From Oscillospiraceae bacterium (GTDB lineage Bacteria; Bacillota; Clostridia; Oscillospirales; Ruminococcaceae): a DNA stretch of 52,309 bases. The notes under the pieces are model-generated. The model had not been told where the DNA came from. It did not search any database and saw only the letters and a program-made list of their open reading frames with translations. Location of the stretch: the NCBI GenBank assembly GCA_017847995.1, contig JAGAPB010000025.1:1-52309 (forward strand), written 5' to 3'. A program made the translations under genes and the position numbers. Below, one piece after another: positions 44,307 through 51,075 of the stretch. Position 1 is the stretch's first letter. The number at the start of each line of letters is the position of its first letter.

Positions 44307-44767
44307 GGATTGAGCTGCCACACCACATAGTTAAGGTATCCCGCAAAGCTTACCCACAAAAGATAGGGGACCTGGAGCCAGGCCGCAAGCCTGCTGGTCC
44401 GGCCAAAAACCACTATCATAATGACGATCAGCAGCCAAAGGGCGATCAGGCAAACCAGAGCGGTGCCGTACATCCCCCAGCGGAAAAACAACAGGCTCCA
44501 CAAAAAGTTGGCCCCCAACTGCAAGATCCAAATCGGCTCGGCATCCTGGATGCCGGGCCGCTGTTTTGCCAGCACCAGGGCAAAGCCCACCCCCATCAGG
44601 ATATACAGAATGCTCCAAACAATGGGGAAAAGCCAATCCGGCGGCGTCAGCACCGATTTTTCCAGCAGGGGATAGGTCTGTTCCATTCCCTTGCGGGAAA
44701 GCAGATAGGAAATGCCGCCAACGCCAAGGGCCACCGCGGGCCATATCAGAAAGTTTCGTTTTTTCAT
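44303..44767 (-). CDS. tspO: TspO/MBR family membrane protein
   Basis: A 154-residue protein with five membrane helices, related to the tryptophan-rich sensory protein and the mitochondrial translocator; members bind porphyrins and may help degrade them. Conserved stretches: TPPDWLFPIVWSILYILMG, QLGANFLWSLLFF and a C-terminal PYLLWVSFAGYLNYVVWQLN. The ATG has GGGAGGG ahead. It is convergent with the transporter gene and overlaps it by 4 bases, with no terminator between. Confidence 0.93.
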   Translation of the reverse strand: MKKRNFLIWPAVALGVGGISYLLSRKGMEQTYPLLEKSVLTPPDWLFPIVWSILYILMGVGFALVLAKQRPGIQDAEPIWILQLGANFLWSLLFFRWGMYGTALVCLIALWLLIVIMIVVFGRTSRLAAWLQVPYLLWVSFAGYLNYVVWQLNP

Positions 44768-45000
44768 GGTTTCATCCCTCCCAACAATAGTTTAGGGCTG
44801 AAGAACACCGATTATAACGCCTATTGTGGATATTTCCCGAATATTTATTGCAATACTTATCTAATATCCCGAAAAACGCCTGTGTTTGTTAAAATATTTT
44901 GTCATTCTGCGGTGATGCCAAAACGCCGCTTTCCGTTTATAATTATATAGACGAAATTTGGCTTTTTGGGCCCTTGCCCAAAGGCGTCGGAGGTTTTTTT

Positions 45001-45942
45001 ATGTTCAAGAGGATCGTTGCACTTGCACTGAACCCTTCCCTTGATACTACCCTGTGGATCGATGAAGTGACTCTTTCGGAAGAGAATATGGTAAAAGAGG
45101 AGCGCACCGATGCCAGCGGTAAGGCCGTAAACCTGGCCCGTACCTTCAAGTATTACAATGTTCCCAGCAGCCTGGTGCTGCTGATCGGCAAATACAATAA
45201 ACACGACTTTCTGGCCCAGTTGGAACGCGAAAACATCCAGTACCACGAAATTGAGATCGAAGGCAACACCCGCGAAAACCTCAGCATCGTGCAGAAGGAC
45301 CGCAGTGTTACCCGCATGATCCGCCGCGGTTTTGCCGTTCCTTACGAATCTTTGGAAGAAACCATGGAAGTACTGGATGGCTGTGTTGACAGCGAAACGT
45401 TGGTGATGATCTCCGGTGCCCTGCCCGACGGTATTTCGCCCCGCAGCCTGCGCAACATCTGCCGCCACATCCACGAGCGCGGCGGCCAGATCACCCTGGA
45501 CAGCCGTTCCATCTCCCTCCAGGATATCTGTGATATCAAGCCCTGGGCCATCAAGCCCAACCGCCAGGAGTTCTGCAACCTGTTTGAAGAAGCCCCTAAG
45601 GATCTGGACGAAATGGTGGCCGAAGCCAAAAAGATCGTGGAACAGGGCGTAGGCTACTGCCTGATCAGCCTGGGCGGGGACGGCATGCTGTGTGTCGGCC
45701 AGGAGGGCGTCTACTACGCTTCCGCCCCCTCGGTGGAGGTTCGTTCCACCGTTGGCGCCGGCGACAGCTCGCTGGCCGGTTTTGTCAAATCCATGATGGC
45801 CGGCAAGGGCGTTGTTCATGGGCTCAAGTCTGCCGTGGCCTTTGGCACCGCAGCCTGCATGGTGGATGGTACCCAGCCTCCCCACAAACTGACCGTATGC
45901 AACCTGCTCAGCCAGGTTCAGGTGCAGGAGCTCCCCGTCTAA
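45001..45942 (+). CDS. PfkB-family sugar kinase, 1-phosphofructokinase-like
   Basis: A 313-residue cytosolic kinase. The N-terminal ALNPSLDTTLW and DASGKAVNLARTF match the FruK/LacC branch (1-phosphofructokinase or tagatose-6-phosphate kinase). The C-terminal GAGDSSLAGFVKSM holds the catalytic Asp and anion hole. The start at ATG 45001 follows CGGAGG. A perfect 7-bp hairpin (TTTGGGC/GCCCAAA, 44965-44982) sits just ahead of the RBS and might affect translation. TATAAT at 44938 is a probable -10. No PTS genes adjoin, so the substrate remains open. Confidence 0.88.
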   Translation: MFKRIVALALNPSLDTTLWIDEVTLSEENMVKEERTDASGKAVNLARTFKYYNVPSSLVLLIGKYNKHDFLAQLERENIQYHEIEIEGNTRENLSIVQKDRSVTRMIRRGFAVPYESLEETMEVLDGCVDSETLVMISGALPDGISPRSLRNICRHIHERGGQITLDSRSISLQDICDIKPWAIKPNRQEFCNLFEEAPKDLDEMVAEAKKIVEQGVGYCLISLGGDGMLCVGQEGVYYASAPSVEVRSTVGAGDSSLAGFVKSMMAGKGVVHGLKSAVAFGTAACMVDGTQPPHKLTVCNLLSQVQVQELPV

Positions 45943-45950
45943 AAAACCAC

Positions 45951-46003
45951 AAGGCAGTTCTTCGATCGGCTATCCCAAGCATGGTTTGAAGCGCTGCCTT
46001 TTA
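45951..46003 (+). terminator. Possible long-loop terminator after the sugar kinase
   Basis: AAGGCAG (45951-45957) pairs with CTGCCTT (45994-46000), followed by T. The large interior makes it uncertain. Confidence 0.4.
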
Positions 46004-46023
46004 TGCTGTAACGAGGTGTTTTT

Positions 46024-46491
46024 ATGAGCTATCAGAAGGTTCGCGATTTTTTGGACAGCAAGGGCTTTGCCCGCGAGATCATGACCATGCCCGAAAGCAC
46101 AGCCACCGTTGACCTGGCAGCCGCCGCCATCGGCGTGGAGCCCGACCGCATTGCCAAAACGCTGGCCTTTGCCCAGGGCGAAGGCTGTGCCGTCATAGTG
46201 GTCAGCGGCCGTGCCCGCATCGATAACAAAAAGTACAAAGCCACCTTTGGCACCAAGGCCAAGATGCTCAGCTTTGAGGATACCCTGGCCGCCACCGGAC
46301 ATGCCGTGGGCGGTGTTTGTCCCTTTGGTCTGCCCCAGGGGGTTCGCATCTGCCTGGACGCCACCCTCAAGGACCACCAGGAGATTTACCCCGCGGCAGG
46401 GGAGAGCAACACCTGCCTTTGCCTGACCCTGCAGGAGCTGGAAGACCTGACCGGCGGCGAATGGGTGGACGTTTGCAGTAAGGTTCTTTAA
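46024..46491 (+). CDS. ybaK: YbaK/EbsC family Cys-tRNA(Pro) deacylase-like protein
   Basis: A 155-residue editing domain that, in YbaK, hydrolyses Cys wrongly attached to tRNA-Pro. Family segments: STATVDLAAAAIGVEPDRIAKTLAF, the catalytic-Lys stretch KKYKATFG, GHAVGGVCPFGL and the C-terminal LTLQELEDLTGGEWVDV. The conserved Gly-Gly-x-x-Pro-Phe-Gly motif is intact. ATG 46024 has ACGAGGTG before it. Its stop overlaps the stop of the convergent small gene. Confidence 0.92.
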   Translation: MSYQKVRDFLDSKGFAREIMTMPESTATVDLAAAAIGVEPDRIAKTLAFAQGEGCAVIVVSGRARIDNKKYKATFGTKAKMLSFEDTLAATGHAVGGVCPFGLPQGVRICLDATLKDHQEIYPAAGESNTCLCLTLQELEDLTGGEWVDVCSKVL

Positions 46492-46751
46492 GAACCGCCG
46501 GACTGCCCCTCCAGGGCGGCCAAACGGGCCTCCAACAGCTTTATCTGGGTCTGTAGTTCAGATACCCGGTCGGGGCATTTATCATCTGCTACGGCCTGCT
46601 GGGCGGCTGCTGTTTCCAGCACCTGCCCCACCCCCATCAGGAAGTTGCCCAGAGAGTTTTGCTGGTCGGTCGTAAGCCCGGGCAGCAGGGCAAAGCCGAT
46701 CAGAACGCTCAGGGCGGTAAATTCTTCGGGGGAAAGATCAAACAACGACAC
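46488..46751 (-). CDS. Small hypothetical protein with C-terminal coiled coil
   Basis: An 87-residue protein. The N-terminal half is hydrophobic and helical (SLFDLSPEEFTALSVLIGFA). The C-terminal part (CPDRVSELQTQIKLLEARLA) shows heptad spacing of Leu typical of a short coiled coil. GTG 46751 is chosen since AAAGGGGTG precedes it; the upstream codons of the longer frame overlap the divergent HAD gene leader. I do not recognise a family. Its stop overlaps ybaK. Confidence 0.65.
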   Translation of the reverse strand: MSLFDLSPEEFTALSVLIGFALLPGLTTDQQNSLGNFLMGVGQVLETAAAQQAVADDKCPDRVSELQTQIKLLEARLAALEGQSGGS

Positions 46752-46831
46752 CGCAAAATCACCCCTTTCTAACCAGTATATGTCCCGGCATGACCGCCGG
46801 AAGAACCCCATTCATCAAGGAGGAAAAGCAT

Positions 46832-47635
46832 ATGGGTAAAGTAGTATTTTTCGACCTGGACGGCACCATTGTGGATTCCACCAATACCATCTGTTCTTCG
46901 GCCATCCGCGCCATCAAGGCACTGCGTGCCAATGGCCACAAAACCGGCGTTGCCACCGGACGTTCCGGATTCGAAATGGCTTCTTTTATGAAGCGCTATG
47001 CCGTTGACCTGTTTGACATCGTGCTGTACAACAACGGTGCCCAGTGCGAATACAACGGCGATGTGCTTTTCCGCAAGTGCGCCGACCCCACCGAGATCGC
47101 CGCCATCATCCAGATCGCCCGCAAAAACGGCATTGAATACGGCACCGGCTCGGCCTACGACTGGCGCTTCAGTGTGGATTACCACCCCGCTATGGAAAAG
47201 GTCATCAACGGCCATTTCCTCGAGATCCCCAACCGTTGCGACCCCGACTACCACATCGGCCGCGAAATTTTCCAGGGGGTGCTGTTCACCGATCTGGACA
47301 CCGCCCTGCGCCTGTGCGAGCCCGTTCTGCAGCAGTGCGAGATCGTACAGGGCATCATGATCGGCGGCGGCATCAGCCCCCATGTGGACTTCTGGCGCCG
47401 CGACCTGACCAAGGCCGACGGCATCCGCGAGGTGCTGGGTCTGCTGGGCAGTACCATGGAGGACTGCTACGCCTTTGGCGACGGCTTCAATGATATTGAT
47501 ATGCTCAAGCAGGCTGGCATGGGCGTGGCCATGGGCAACGCCGACCCCGAGGTTCAGAAGTACGCCGACTTTGTGACCAAAAGCATCGACGAAGACGGCG
47601 TGGAATACGCCCTCAAGCACTTTGGCCTCATCTAA
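46832..47635 (+). CDS. HAD-superfamily phosphatase, Cof type
   Basis: A 267-residue haloacid-dehalogenase phosphatase of the IIB (Cof) class. Motif I is FFDLDGTIVDS (nucleophile and general acid Asp), motif II is in GVATGRS, and motif IV is GDGFNDIDMLKQAGMGVAM. The cap domain lies between about 85 and 185. Substrates are usually sugar phosphates or pyridoxal phosphate; none can be assigned. ATG 46832 follows AAGGAGG. Confidence 0.9.
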   Translation: MGKVVFFDLDGTIVDSTNTICSSAIRAIKALRANGHKTGVATGRSGFEMASFMKRYAVDLFDIVLYNNGAQCEYNGDVLFRKCADPTEIAAIIQIARKNGIEYGTGSAYDWRFSVDYHPAMEKVINGHFLEIPNRCDPDYHIGREIFQGVLFTDLDTALRLCEPVLQQCEIVQGIMIGGGISPHVDFWRRDLTKADGIREVLGLLGSTMEDCYAFGDGFNDIDMLKQAGMGVAMGNADPEVQKYADFVTKSIDEDGVEYALKHFGLI

Positions 47636-47647
47636 ACTGAAAAATAG

Positions 47648-47687
47648 AAATCCCCCTGTTCCGACCGGCTGGAGCAGGGGGATTTTT
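47648..47687 (+). terminator. Terminator after the HAD gene
   Basis: AAATCCCCCTG (47648-47658) pairs with CAGGGGGATTT (47675-47685), T tail. Confidence 0.88.
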
Positions 47688-47738
47688 GGCAAAGGGAAGA
47701 GGGGCTTCCTTTGCGGCGTTGGGAATAATTGGGGAAGT

Positions 47739-47754
47739 GGACTAATATGAGTCC
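47739..47754. promoter_or_regulatory. Palindromic operator 1 upstream of the XRE gene
   Basis: GGACT-AATATG-AGTCC, a 16-base perfect inverted repeat in its arms. It is identical in arms to operator 2, 55 bases downstream. Confidence 0.7.
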
Positions 47755-47793
47755 CATTATATCACGGCGTATCCGTAAAATCAATGTATATTC

Positions 47794-47809
47794 GGACTAA
47801 AATAAGTCC
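47794..47809. promoter_or_regulatory. Palindromic operator 2 upstream of the XRE gene
   Basis: GGACT-AAAATA-AGTCC, 34 bases before the XRE start codon. The pair suggests autoregulation by a dimeric repressor. Confidence 0.7.
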
Positions 47810-47842
47810 AAATATTCATTCTGATTTGAGGGGAATTTTGTG

Positions 47843-48085
47843 ATGGATGGGAAAATCAAACAAGACAGCAACATACCTATTGGTAAGAATATCCGCAACG
47901 TGCGCATAGCAAAGGGGATAGGCCAAACCGAGCTGGTGCGCCGGATGCAGTTGCTTGGGGTGGACATGACCCGCGAAACTTTGGTGAAAATAGAGCGGGG
48001 CATCCAGCATATTTATGCAACCCAGCTTCGGGCCATCCGCGATTTGCTGGAAACCAGCTACGACGAACTGCTCAAAGAAGAATAA
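47843..48085 (+). CDS. Small XRE-family (Cro/CI) DNA-binding protein
   Basis: An 80-residue stand-alone helix-turn-helix protein (IGKNIRNVRIAKGIGQTELV, then MTRETLVKIERGIQHI). It has no sensor domain. ATG 47843 follows GAGGGGAA; a GTG directly before it is in frame but too close to the RBS. Two identical palindromic sites lie upstream, the likely operators of this protein. A terminator shared with the convergent PH-domain gene follows. No partner toxin is seen. Confidence 0.88.
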   Translation: MDGKIKQDSNIPIGKNIRNVRIAKGIGQTELVRRMQLLGVDMTRETLVKIERGIQHIYATQLRAIRDLLETSYDELLKEE

Positions 48086-48090
48086 AAACA

Positions 48091-48127
48091 GGCCCTCCGG
48101 TTTTGCCGAAGGGCCAAATTTTTTTGT
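48091..48127. terminator. Bidirectional terminator after the XRE gene
   Basis: GGCCCTCCGG (48091-48100) pairs with CCGAAGGGCC (48106-48115), one mismatch. T's follow. Confidence 0.8.
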
Positions 48128-48589
48128 TTAGTCGGGAATACCGTCGCCATCCAGGTCGATGTCGACCATGCCGTCGCCGTCGTGGTCACAATTATCGTGG
48201 CCTATGCCGGCGGCGCCGTACATTTCGCGTCCGGTAATGCCCTTGGCATTGCGCTGCTGTTCAATCAGGTTGCCCAGAAAACGGCGTACCTTGTCGGGAT
48301 ATTTTATGTTGACCAGCTCGACGGTGGGGTTGCTTTGGTCGGCGGTGTAAAGGGTAAGGGTGCCCACGCCAAAGATCTTCTGCCCCAGGGTCTGTTTCAT
48401 TTTCAGGTCAAGAATGCGGTAAAGCAGCATTTCGTCGGTGGTGGTGCTGAGCAGACCCTTGCGGATGGTCAGGTTGTCTTGGTCAACGTCGTAAACGGTA
48501 AAGCTGATGGGCATGCCCAGAATGCGTTTACGGTCGTGCCAGAGTATGGGTTCTTCGACCATATTGTGCAAAACTTCATTTTTTGCCAC
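48128..48589 (-). CDS. PH-domain-like protein with a C-terminal Asp-rich calcium-type motif
   Basis: A 153-residue protein. The first about 110 residues alternate in a beta-strand pattern (ILGMPISFTVYDVDQDNLTI, LYRILDLKMKQTL, GVGTLTLYTADQ, VELVNIKYPDKV) like bacterial PH (DUF304/bPH2-type) domains. The end is strikingly acidic, DHDGDGMVDIDLDGDGIPD, two DxDGDG loops of the EF-hand/thrombospondin-3 type. No signal peptide is seen, although such loops are usually extracellular. It starts at GTG 48589 behind AAGGAGG and is divergent from the zinc-finger gene. Function unknown. Confidence 0.72.
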   Translation of the reverse strand: MAKNEVLHNMVEEPILWHDRKRILGMPISFTVYDVDQDNLTIRKGLLSTTTDEMLLYRILDLKMKQTLGQKIFGVGTLTLYTADQSNPTVELVNIKYPDKVRRFLGNLIEQQRNAKGITGREMYGAAGIGHDNCDHDGDGMVDIDLDGDGIPD

Positions 48590-48627
48590 GGAAGATGCCT
48601 CCTTTTATTTTAAAAAATGTTTTGGTG

Positions 48628-48656
48628 TTGAAGAATTCTTCTATATCTTTTATACT
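48628..48656 (+). promoter_or_regulatory. Promoter of the zinc-finger membrane protein gene
   Basis: TTGAAG (48628-48633), a 17-base spacer and TATACT (48651-48656). Confidence 0.65.
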
Positions 48657-48695
48657 TTACTTGGTGCAATAAGTTGTTTGAAAGAAGGGAACAGG

Positions 48696-49163
48696 ATGTT
48701 TTGCCACAAATGCGGAATACAGCTTGCAGAGAATGCTCGGTTTTGTCAGGCTTGCGGTACCCCTGTGGTCAGCCTGAGTGAGCGAAACCAGGTCGACACC
48801 AAAAAAGAAAAAGTGCAGAAAAACCGCAAACCCGGCAGCAGTTCGGTCAAGCTGAAGGTATTTATTTTGGTTTTGGTGGTTGTTGTCGGCTTTTTTAAGG
48901 TGCAGAACATCGTTGGTTACTTTGGTGTGGGCGGGGCTGACAGCAGCTCTTCGGACGGGTATTCTGTAAGTGTTGGCAAACACCGCGAACCAAAAAAGAT
49001 TTTGGACTGCCTTACCTGCGACGGTGATGGTGATTGCCCCGATTGCAACGGATACGGTACGCAGGAAAACTATGCGGGTGCAGGTGACTACGTTACCTCT
49101 GTTTGCAGCACCTGCCATGGGTCGCGCAACTGCCGCGCCTGCGGCGGCAGCGGCAAGCGCTGA
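48696..49163 (+). CDS. Membrane protein with an N-terminal zinc ribbon and DnaJ-type zinc finger
   Basis: A 155-residue protein in three parts: a zinc ribbon (CHKC...CQAC at residues 3-20), one membrane helix (about 50-70) and a C-terminal domain with four CxxC(x)G repeats (CLTCDGDG, CPDCNGYG, CSTCHGS, CRACGGSG). The last domain copies the cysteine-rich finger of DnaJ but has no J domain. With one helix, the two zinc modules probably lie on opposite sides of the membrane. It begins at ATG 48696 with GAAGGGA as a modest RBS. The role is unknown. Confidence 0.78.
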   Translation: MFCHKCGIQLAENARFCQACGTPVVSLSERNQVDTKKEKVQKNRKPGSSSVKLKVFILVLVVVVGFFKVQNIVGYFGVGGADSSSSDGYSVSVGKHREPKKILDCLTCDGDGDCPDCNGYGTQENYAGAGDYVTSVCSTCHGSRNCRACGGSGKR

Positions 49164-49193
49164 ACTGCGCAAAACAGCCCATCGAAAGAGATG

Positions 49194-49223
49194 ACGCTCT
49201 GCCAAAAAGCAGGGCGTTATTTT
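49194..49223. terminator. Terminator between the two zinc-ribbon genes
   Basis: ACGCTCTGC (49194-49202) pairs with GCAGGGCGT (49209-49217), one G-T pair. A T-rich tail follows. Confidence 0.75.
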
Positions 49224-49771
49224 TATGTTCGGTCAGATTCTGTTTTGGTTTCGGCGGCAGGGCCTTCTTCACAGGCAGGGGCAGTTTCTTCGGTGCAAGG
49301 CTCCTCTTGCGGATAAGGAGTGCCGCATTCTATACAAAACAAAAAATCTTCGGGCATGGGGGCATTGCAATTTGGACAGGTGCGTTCGGTTTCAGCAGCC
49401 GAAGAGGCGGTGTTTTCGTTTTCAAGCCTGTGGCCGCAGGCGCTGCAGAAGGCTGCATCGGGGGATAGTTCCTGACTGCAATGGGGGCAGTTTATAATGC
49501 CTTTTACGGTACGGATATGCTCTTTGTAGTCTTGCAGTTTGGCTTGACTTTCTTTAATTTCGGCAACAATATCGCCAAAGTTTTCAAGGCACATTGGGGC
49601 AAACTGTTCATATATTTCTGTGCCAAGCCGCGAAAAAATTTGCTCAAGACGGTGTTCTTCTTCCGAAATCAGGCCATTGTATTTGATAATTTCGGCGGCT
49701 TCCTTTGTTTTTTGTACCATTTCGTGTCCGGTTTGGGTTATTTTTCTTCCCAATCCACTCATAAAAGCCAT
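49223..49771 (-). CDS. Zinc-ribbon protein with N-terminal helical domain
   Basis: A 182-residue soluble protein. Residues 1-90 are helical and likely coiled coil (EEHRLEQIFSRLGTEIYEQF, IKESQAKLQDYKEHIR). Two double-CxxC zinc ribbons follow (CPHC...CSAC and CPNC...CIEC). The tail is acidic and Glu/Thr-rich. ATG 49771 is chosen for the AAAGGAGTG ahead of it. Such proteins occur widely in Firmicutes without a known role. Its convergent neighbour also carries zinc ribbons, so the two may be functionally related. Confidence 0.78.
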   Translation of the reverse strand: MAFMSGLGRKITQTGHEMVQKTKEAAEIIKYNGLISEEEHRLEQIFSRLGTEIYEQFAPMCLENFGDIVAEIKESQAKLQDYKEHIRTVKGIINCPHCSQELSPDAAFCSACGHRLENENTASSAAETERTCPNCNAPMPEDFLFCIECGTPYPQEEPCTEETAPACEEGPAAETKTESDRT

Positions 49772-49892
49772 ATGTTTCACTCCTTTGGGCAAAGGGCTGC
49801 TTTATCAATTGCCGTTCAAGCCTTTTCTTCAATATATCATACTTTGAAAAAAATGTATACTGTGCCGCCTGGGGTCAAATGGACACAAAAAC

Positions 49893-49919
49893 AAAAAGGC
49901 CGCCCCAAAAAGGGCGGCC
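49893..49919 (-). terminator. Terminator after the cold shock gene
   Basis: GGCCGCCC pairs with GGGCGGCC (49898-49905 and 49912-49919). On the minus strand T's (49897-49893) follow. Confidence 0.85.
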
Positions 49920-49938
49920 GTGGTCAGCGTTGGAATCC

Positions 49939-50151
49939 TTACAGAGGGCGAACGTTGACAGCGCGCAGCTTGCTGCTGTTCTTGGGATCGGGCTCGGTTT
50001 CGAAGGTAACCTTCTGGCCTTCTGCCAGGGTCTTGAAGCCGTCGATCTGGATAGCAGAGAAGTGTACGAAAACGTCTTCGCCGCCTTCATCGTTGGAAAT
50101 GAAGCCGTAACCCTTGTCTGCGTTGAACCATTTTACAGTACCGTTGTTCAT
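49939..50151 (-). CDS. Cold shock protein (CspA/CspB family)
   Basis: A 70-residue single-stranded nucleic-acid-binding beta barrel and RNA chaperone. RNP1 is KGYGFIS and RNP2 is DVFVHFS; the start [16 protein letters not shown] is standard. A Pro-Asp-Pro-Lys-Asn insert lies before the last strand. ATG 50151 follows GGAGG; the longer frame is leader sequence. The 125-base leader contains a strong terminator hairpin, an unusual control for this family (see findings). Confidence 0.95.
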   Translation of the reverse strand: MNNGTVKWFNADKGYGFISNDEGGEDVFVHFSAIQIDGFKTLAEGQKVTFETEPDPKNSSKLRAVNVRPL

Positions 50152-50192
50152 GAGTATGGAACCTCCATAATAATAATTATATTCCAAGTGGC

Positions 50193-50256
50193 CAAAAAAA
50201 ACTTGCTCTTGACTGTAAATTAGAGGATAGACAACAATTTACAGCAAGGGCAAGCG
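50193..50256 (-). terminator. Terminator hairpin inside the cold shock gene leader
   Basis: On the minus strand an arm CTTGC.CTTG.CTGTAAATT (from 50255) pairs over about 19 bp, with one mismatch and one bulge, with AATTTACAG.CAAG.GCAAG. Eight T follow (to 50194). It lies between promoter and RBS. Confidence 0.8.
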
Positions 50257-50283
50257 CTATTGTTGCATTCAGAATACTGTACC

Positions 50284-50312
50284 AGTATATCATGTGCGGT
50301 GGAAAAAGTCAA
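50284..50312 (-). promoter_or_regulatory. Promoter of the cold shock gene
   Basis: On the minus strand TTGACT (50312-50307), a 17-base spacer and TATACT (50289-50284). Confidence 0.8.
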
Positions 50313-50360
50313 CAAGCCTTCTTCCGGATAAAACCGCTTTTTCTCTGCGAATTATCCAAA

Positions 50361-50395
50361 AAATCCCCCAAAGAACACCATTCTTCGGGGGATTT
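50361..50395 (-). terminator. Terminator after the dCMP deaminase gene
   Basis: AAATCCCCC (50361-50369) and AAGAA pair with TTCTT and GGGGGATTT (50387-50395). T's follow on the minus strand. Confidence 0.85.
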
Positions 50396-50424
50396 CGTTA
50401 AAAAAATGACGAAAAACCGATGAT

Positions 50425-50919
50425 TTAGTACCCCTTGGTGCCGGAGAGGGAATCGTCATGTACGACCCATGCGTCGTATACCTTGATGGAGTGGAAGTCG
50501 TCGTGGGTGTCGCGCACAATAACGGTGCTGATGCCGGCATTGATGATCATGCGCTTGCACATGGCGCAGGGGTTGGCGTTTTTAACATAGCCCGAACCGT
50601 CGCCTTCCAGGCCGACCAGGAACAGGGTGGAGTCGATCATATCCTGGCGGGCGGCATTGATGATGGCGTTGGCCTCGGCGTGTACCGAGCGGCACAGCTC
50701 GTAGCGTTCGCCGCGGGGGATGCCCAGGGTTTCGCGGGTGCAGTGGCCCAGGTTGATGCAGTTGGCACGGCCGCGGGGTGCGCCCACATAGCCGGTGGAA
50801 AGGATCTGGTCGTTCTTTACAATGATGGCGCCAAAGTTTCTGCGCAGGCAGGTACCTCGTCCGGCCACGGCTTCGGCAATATCAAGATAATAGTTGATTT
50901 TGTCACGTCTGCTGATCAT
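50425..50919 (-). CDS. Deoxycytidylate (dCMP) deaminase family protein
   Basis: A 164-residue zinc enzyme that deaminates dCMP to dUMP, the substrate of thymidylate synthase. The catalytic core is HAEANAI (zinc His and proton-shuttling Glu) and PCAMCKRMI (two zinc Cys). An additional Cys/His set (CINLGHCTRE) occupies the place of the second zinc site found in some dCMP deaminases. ATG 50919 follows AAAGGAGG. ComEB is the name of the close Bacillus relative. No competence or thymidylate gene adjoins. Confidence 0.92.
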   Translation of the reverse strand: MISRRDKINYYLDIAEAVAGRGTCLRRNFGAIIVKNDQILSTGYVGAPRGRANCINLGHCTRETLGIPRGERYELCRSVHAEANAIINAARQDMIDSTLFLVGLEGDGSGYVKNANPCAMCKRMIINAGISTVIVRDTHDDFHSIKVYDAWVVHDDSLSGTKGY

Positions 50920-50956
50920 AGGGGTGCCTCCTTTAATCTTCCTTGACTTTCTTTTT

Positions 50957-50985
50957 ATTGTATAACAGTTTGGGCCGCATTTCAA
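50957..50985 (-). promoter_or_regulatory. Promoter of the dCMP deaminase gene
   Basis: On the minus strand TTGAAA (50985-50980), a 17-base spacer and TACAAT (50962-50957). Confidence 0.6.
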
Positions 50986-51011
50986 CCAAAACAGTCGCTT
51001 TTTCCATCTTT

Positions 51012-51040
51012 TTGACGAATGGTTGTGAGGATGCTATAAT
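51012..51040 (+). promoter_or_regulatory. Promoter of rsmA
   Basis: TTGACG (51012-51017), a 17-base spacer and TATAAT (51035-51040). Confidence 0.75.
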
Positions 51041-51075
51041 AACCCTCAGATATTGCATCCAAAGGAGGAAGGCCT

